DNA from: 1-14-2-50-31-20 sp964617555
GTDB lineage: Bacteria > Bacteroidota > Ignavibacteria > Ignavibacteriales > Melioribacteraceae
NCBI GenBank assembly: GCA_964617555.1
Contig: CAZTYP010000086.1
Span: 1 to 15,733, forward strand
Length of the DNA: 15,733 bases
Reading direction: 5' to 3'
Shown here: positions 15,236-15,733 of the stretch, piece after piece
How positions within the stretch are numbered: the stretch's first letter is position 1
Layout: each line of letters begins with the position of its first letter
The notes under the pieces: model-generated
Seen by the model: the letters and a program-made list of their open reading frames with translations, nothing else
What the model was told of the DNA's origin: nothing
Databases searched by the model: none
Translations under genes and position numbers: made by a program

Positions 15236-15288
15236 TTTGTGTTCCTCTTATAACTATAAAATAGCATAAAACTCTTTGACTAAAAAAA
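15227..15288. repeat. Identical 62-bp leader, copy 2
   Basis: Second copy of the leader at 14227-14288, offset by exactly 1000 bp, serving lipoprotein 2. The same start codons, Shine-Dalgarno and upstream AT-rich region are present. The first differences are one A fewer in the A run and CAGTTGG against CAGCTGA beyond it. Confidence 0.9.
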
Positions 15289-15339
15289 TCAGTTGGAAAG
15301 ATTTTTTTAAGATAATAATTTATAATTACATTACAAATA

Positions 15340-15350
15340 GTAAGTATAAC
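15340..15350. repeat. 11-bp inverted repeat partner of 13759-13769
   Basis: GTAAGTATAAC here is the exact reverse complement of GTTATACTTAC at 13759-13769. The pair brackets both lipoprotein genes, element B and the broken gene (13759-15350). Each copy is also the outer box of a structured element (the right box of A, the left box of C). Confidence 0.6.
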
Positions 15351-15530
15351 GGCGTTTTGGCTAAGGCGTCCACCGTTGCAAACCTTAGCATAATTTATAC
15401 GCCTAAATTTTTATTAAAAAATAATTTTGCCAACTAAATTTACTTTTACAAAGCCACAACTTAACACACGCAATTCAAAAACCAAAACGCCCCAGAATAA
15501 CGGTGGTCGCTCTTGAGCCAATGGTTAGCT
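15344..15530. repeat. Structured repeat element, copy C
   Basis: The best preserved element, 187 bp, from GTATAAC to GTTAGCT. Arm Y, GGCTAAGGCGTCCACCGTT (15359-15377), pairs with 15499-15519 over its whole length, with one mismatch and two single unpaired bases, both on the right arm. Arm X, GGCGTTTTGG (15351-15360), is the exact complement of CCAAAACGCC (15482-15491). The order X-Y-X'-Y' cannot nest, so the element forms either a pseudoknot or two alternative folds. One-sided extra bases in a long imperfect hairpin are a hallmark of attC sites. The end box GTTAGCT is one base off GTTRRRY. Confidence 0.65.
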
Positions 15531-15555
15531 ATGATTAATGATTTATTGTTTTATT

Positions 15556-15641
15556 TTGTAACGAACTTGCTATTAGTGGTGTGGGATATTAGAACAACTA
15601 ATTTACAATAAAACCCAAATTTAGCATAACTTTCGTTAGCG
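15556..15641. repeat. Hairpin element D (attC-like size)
   Basis: An 86-bp imperfect inverted repeat. Outer arms TAACGAA (15559-15565) and TTCGTTA (15632-15638), then TGCTA/TAGCA, then GGG/CCC, then an inner ATTAG-AACAA-CTAAT hairpin. The two arms differ by a short bulge. The right box is GTTAGCG, close to that of copy C. It begins 10 nt after the stop of the partial gene at the window edge. It could be that gene's downstream attC-like site or a simple hairpin. Confidence 0.5.
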
Positions 15642-15650
15642 TGTTCTTAT

Positions 15651-15733
15651 TTATATCATTTCATAATATTTTCTAATTTTTTTAGCCATTTTCACCCTAC
15701 GTTGCAATAAAAACTCTTGATAATCATCTATTG
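15651..15733 (-). CDS. 3' end of an unidentified gene (partial)
   Basis: Only the last 26 codons are inside the window, entering at 15731 and ending with TAA at 15651. They encode IDDYQEFLLQRR, VKMAKKIRKY and YEMI. The amphipathic, basic helix-like tail and codon use look like real coding sequence. It faintly recalls C-terminal helices of GmrSD/DUF262-type or other nuclease proteins (a QRR-x-MA-KI-YY pattern), but this is too short to identify. The gene continues beyond the right edge. Like the lipoproteins it lies on the minus strand and is followed by a structured element. Confidence 0.55.
   Translation of the reverse strand, partial: IDDYQEFLLQRRVKMAKKIRKYYEMI

Noticed and set aside
14227..15288. 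Simple recent tandem duplication of a 1000-bp unit
   Set aside because: Only the leader is identical; the coding parts and elements differ strongly and one unit has an extra gene, so a recent whole-unit duplication does not fit.
13592..15530. CRISPR array
   Set aside because: The repeats are too long, too few, diverged and separated by genes; no cas genes are present.
13592..15641. Insertion sequence or MITE family with a nearby transposase
   Set aside because: No transposase frame and no clear target-site duplications are visible; the inner homology and crossed helices are not typical of simple terminal-repeat elements. Not fully excluded without genome-wide copies.

Overview
The window is AT-rich chromosomal DNA, most likely from a member of the Bacteroidota. 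The signs are exported proteins whose leaders end in FSQ, a TAnnTTTG-type -7 motif in both orientations near 11962-11977, a lipoprotein form of acetolactate decarboxylase, a DUF4139 protein, and a CarB whose N-terminal motifs resemble animal CAD rather than E. coli CarB. I cannot name a genus. No rRNA, tRNA, CRISPR array, transposase or integrase gene was seen.

Layout. 243-2035 (+) is a tight three-gene unit: a budA-like lipoprotein, queE and queD (7-deazaguanine/queuosine precursor synthesis). It meets tail to tail, with no spacer, a minus-strand unit that reads GT9 glycosyltransferase (4859), voltage-gated K+ channel (3749), exported alpha/beta hydrolase (2911 to 2036). Next, all on the minus strand, come a PEMT/ICMT-type membrane methyltransferase, carB and carA (ATGA overlap, carAB operon), and a secreted DUF4139 protein. 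Two strong minus-strand intrinsic terminators lie behind carB and behind the DUF4139 gene. A 428-bp intergenic region with a back-to-back -7 motif leads into a plus-strand pair, a mini beta-carbonic-anhydrase-like protein and a YrdC/YciO-domain protein.

The last ~2.5 kb (13186-15733) is different: sparse, visibly more AT-rich, and built from repeated modules. Two paralogous 127-aa lipoproteins (about 54% identical) stand exactly 1000 bp apart. Each is preceded by a leader that is identical over 62 bp although the coding sequences diverge. Between and around them are three 174-187-bp structured repeats (A, B, C), which share an AACGGCGT left end and end in GTTATAC or GTTAGCT. A shorter hairpin (D) follows the 3' end of another minus-strand gene at the window edge. 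One cassette also holds a small membrane-protein gene broken by a single-base frameshift in a T6 run.

Read on the minus strand this is gene, structured element, gene, structured element. That layout resembles an integron-type or other single-strand-recombined cassette array. It is an inference: no integrase is in view and the box matches to the attC consensus are imperfect. It is the most interesting part of the window. The rest is ordinary metabolism (pyrimidine/arginine precursor, deazaguanine, envelope and tRNA modification genes).
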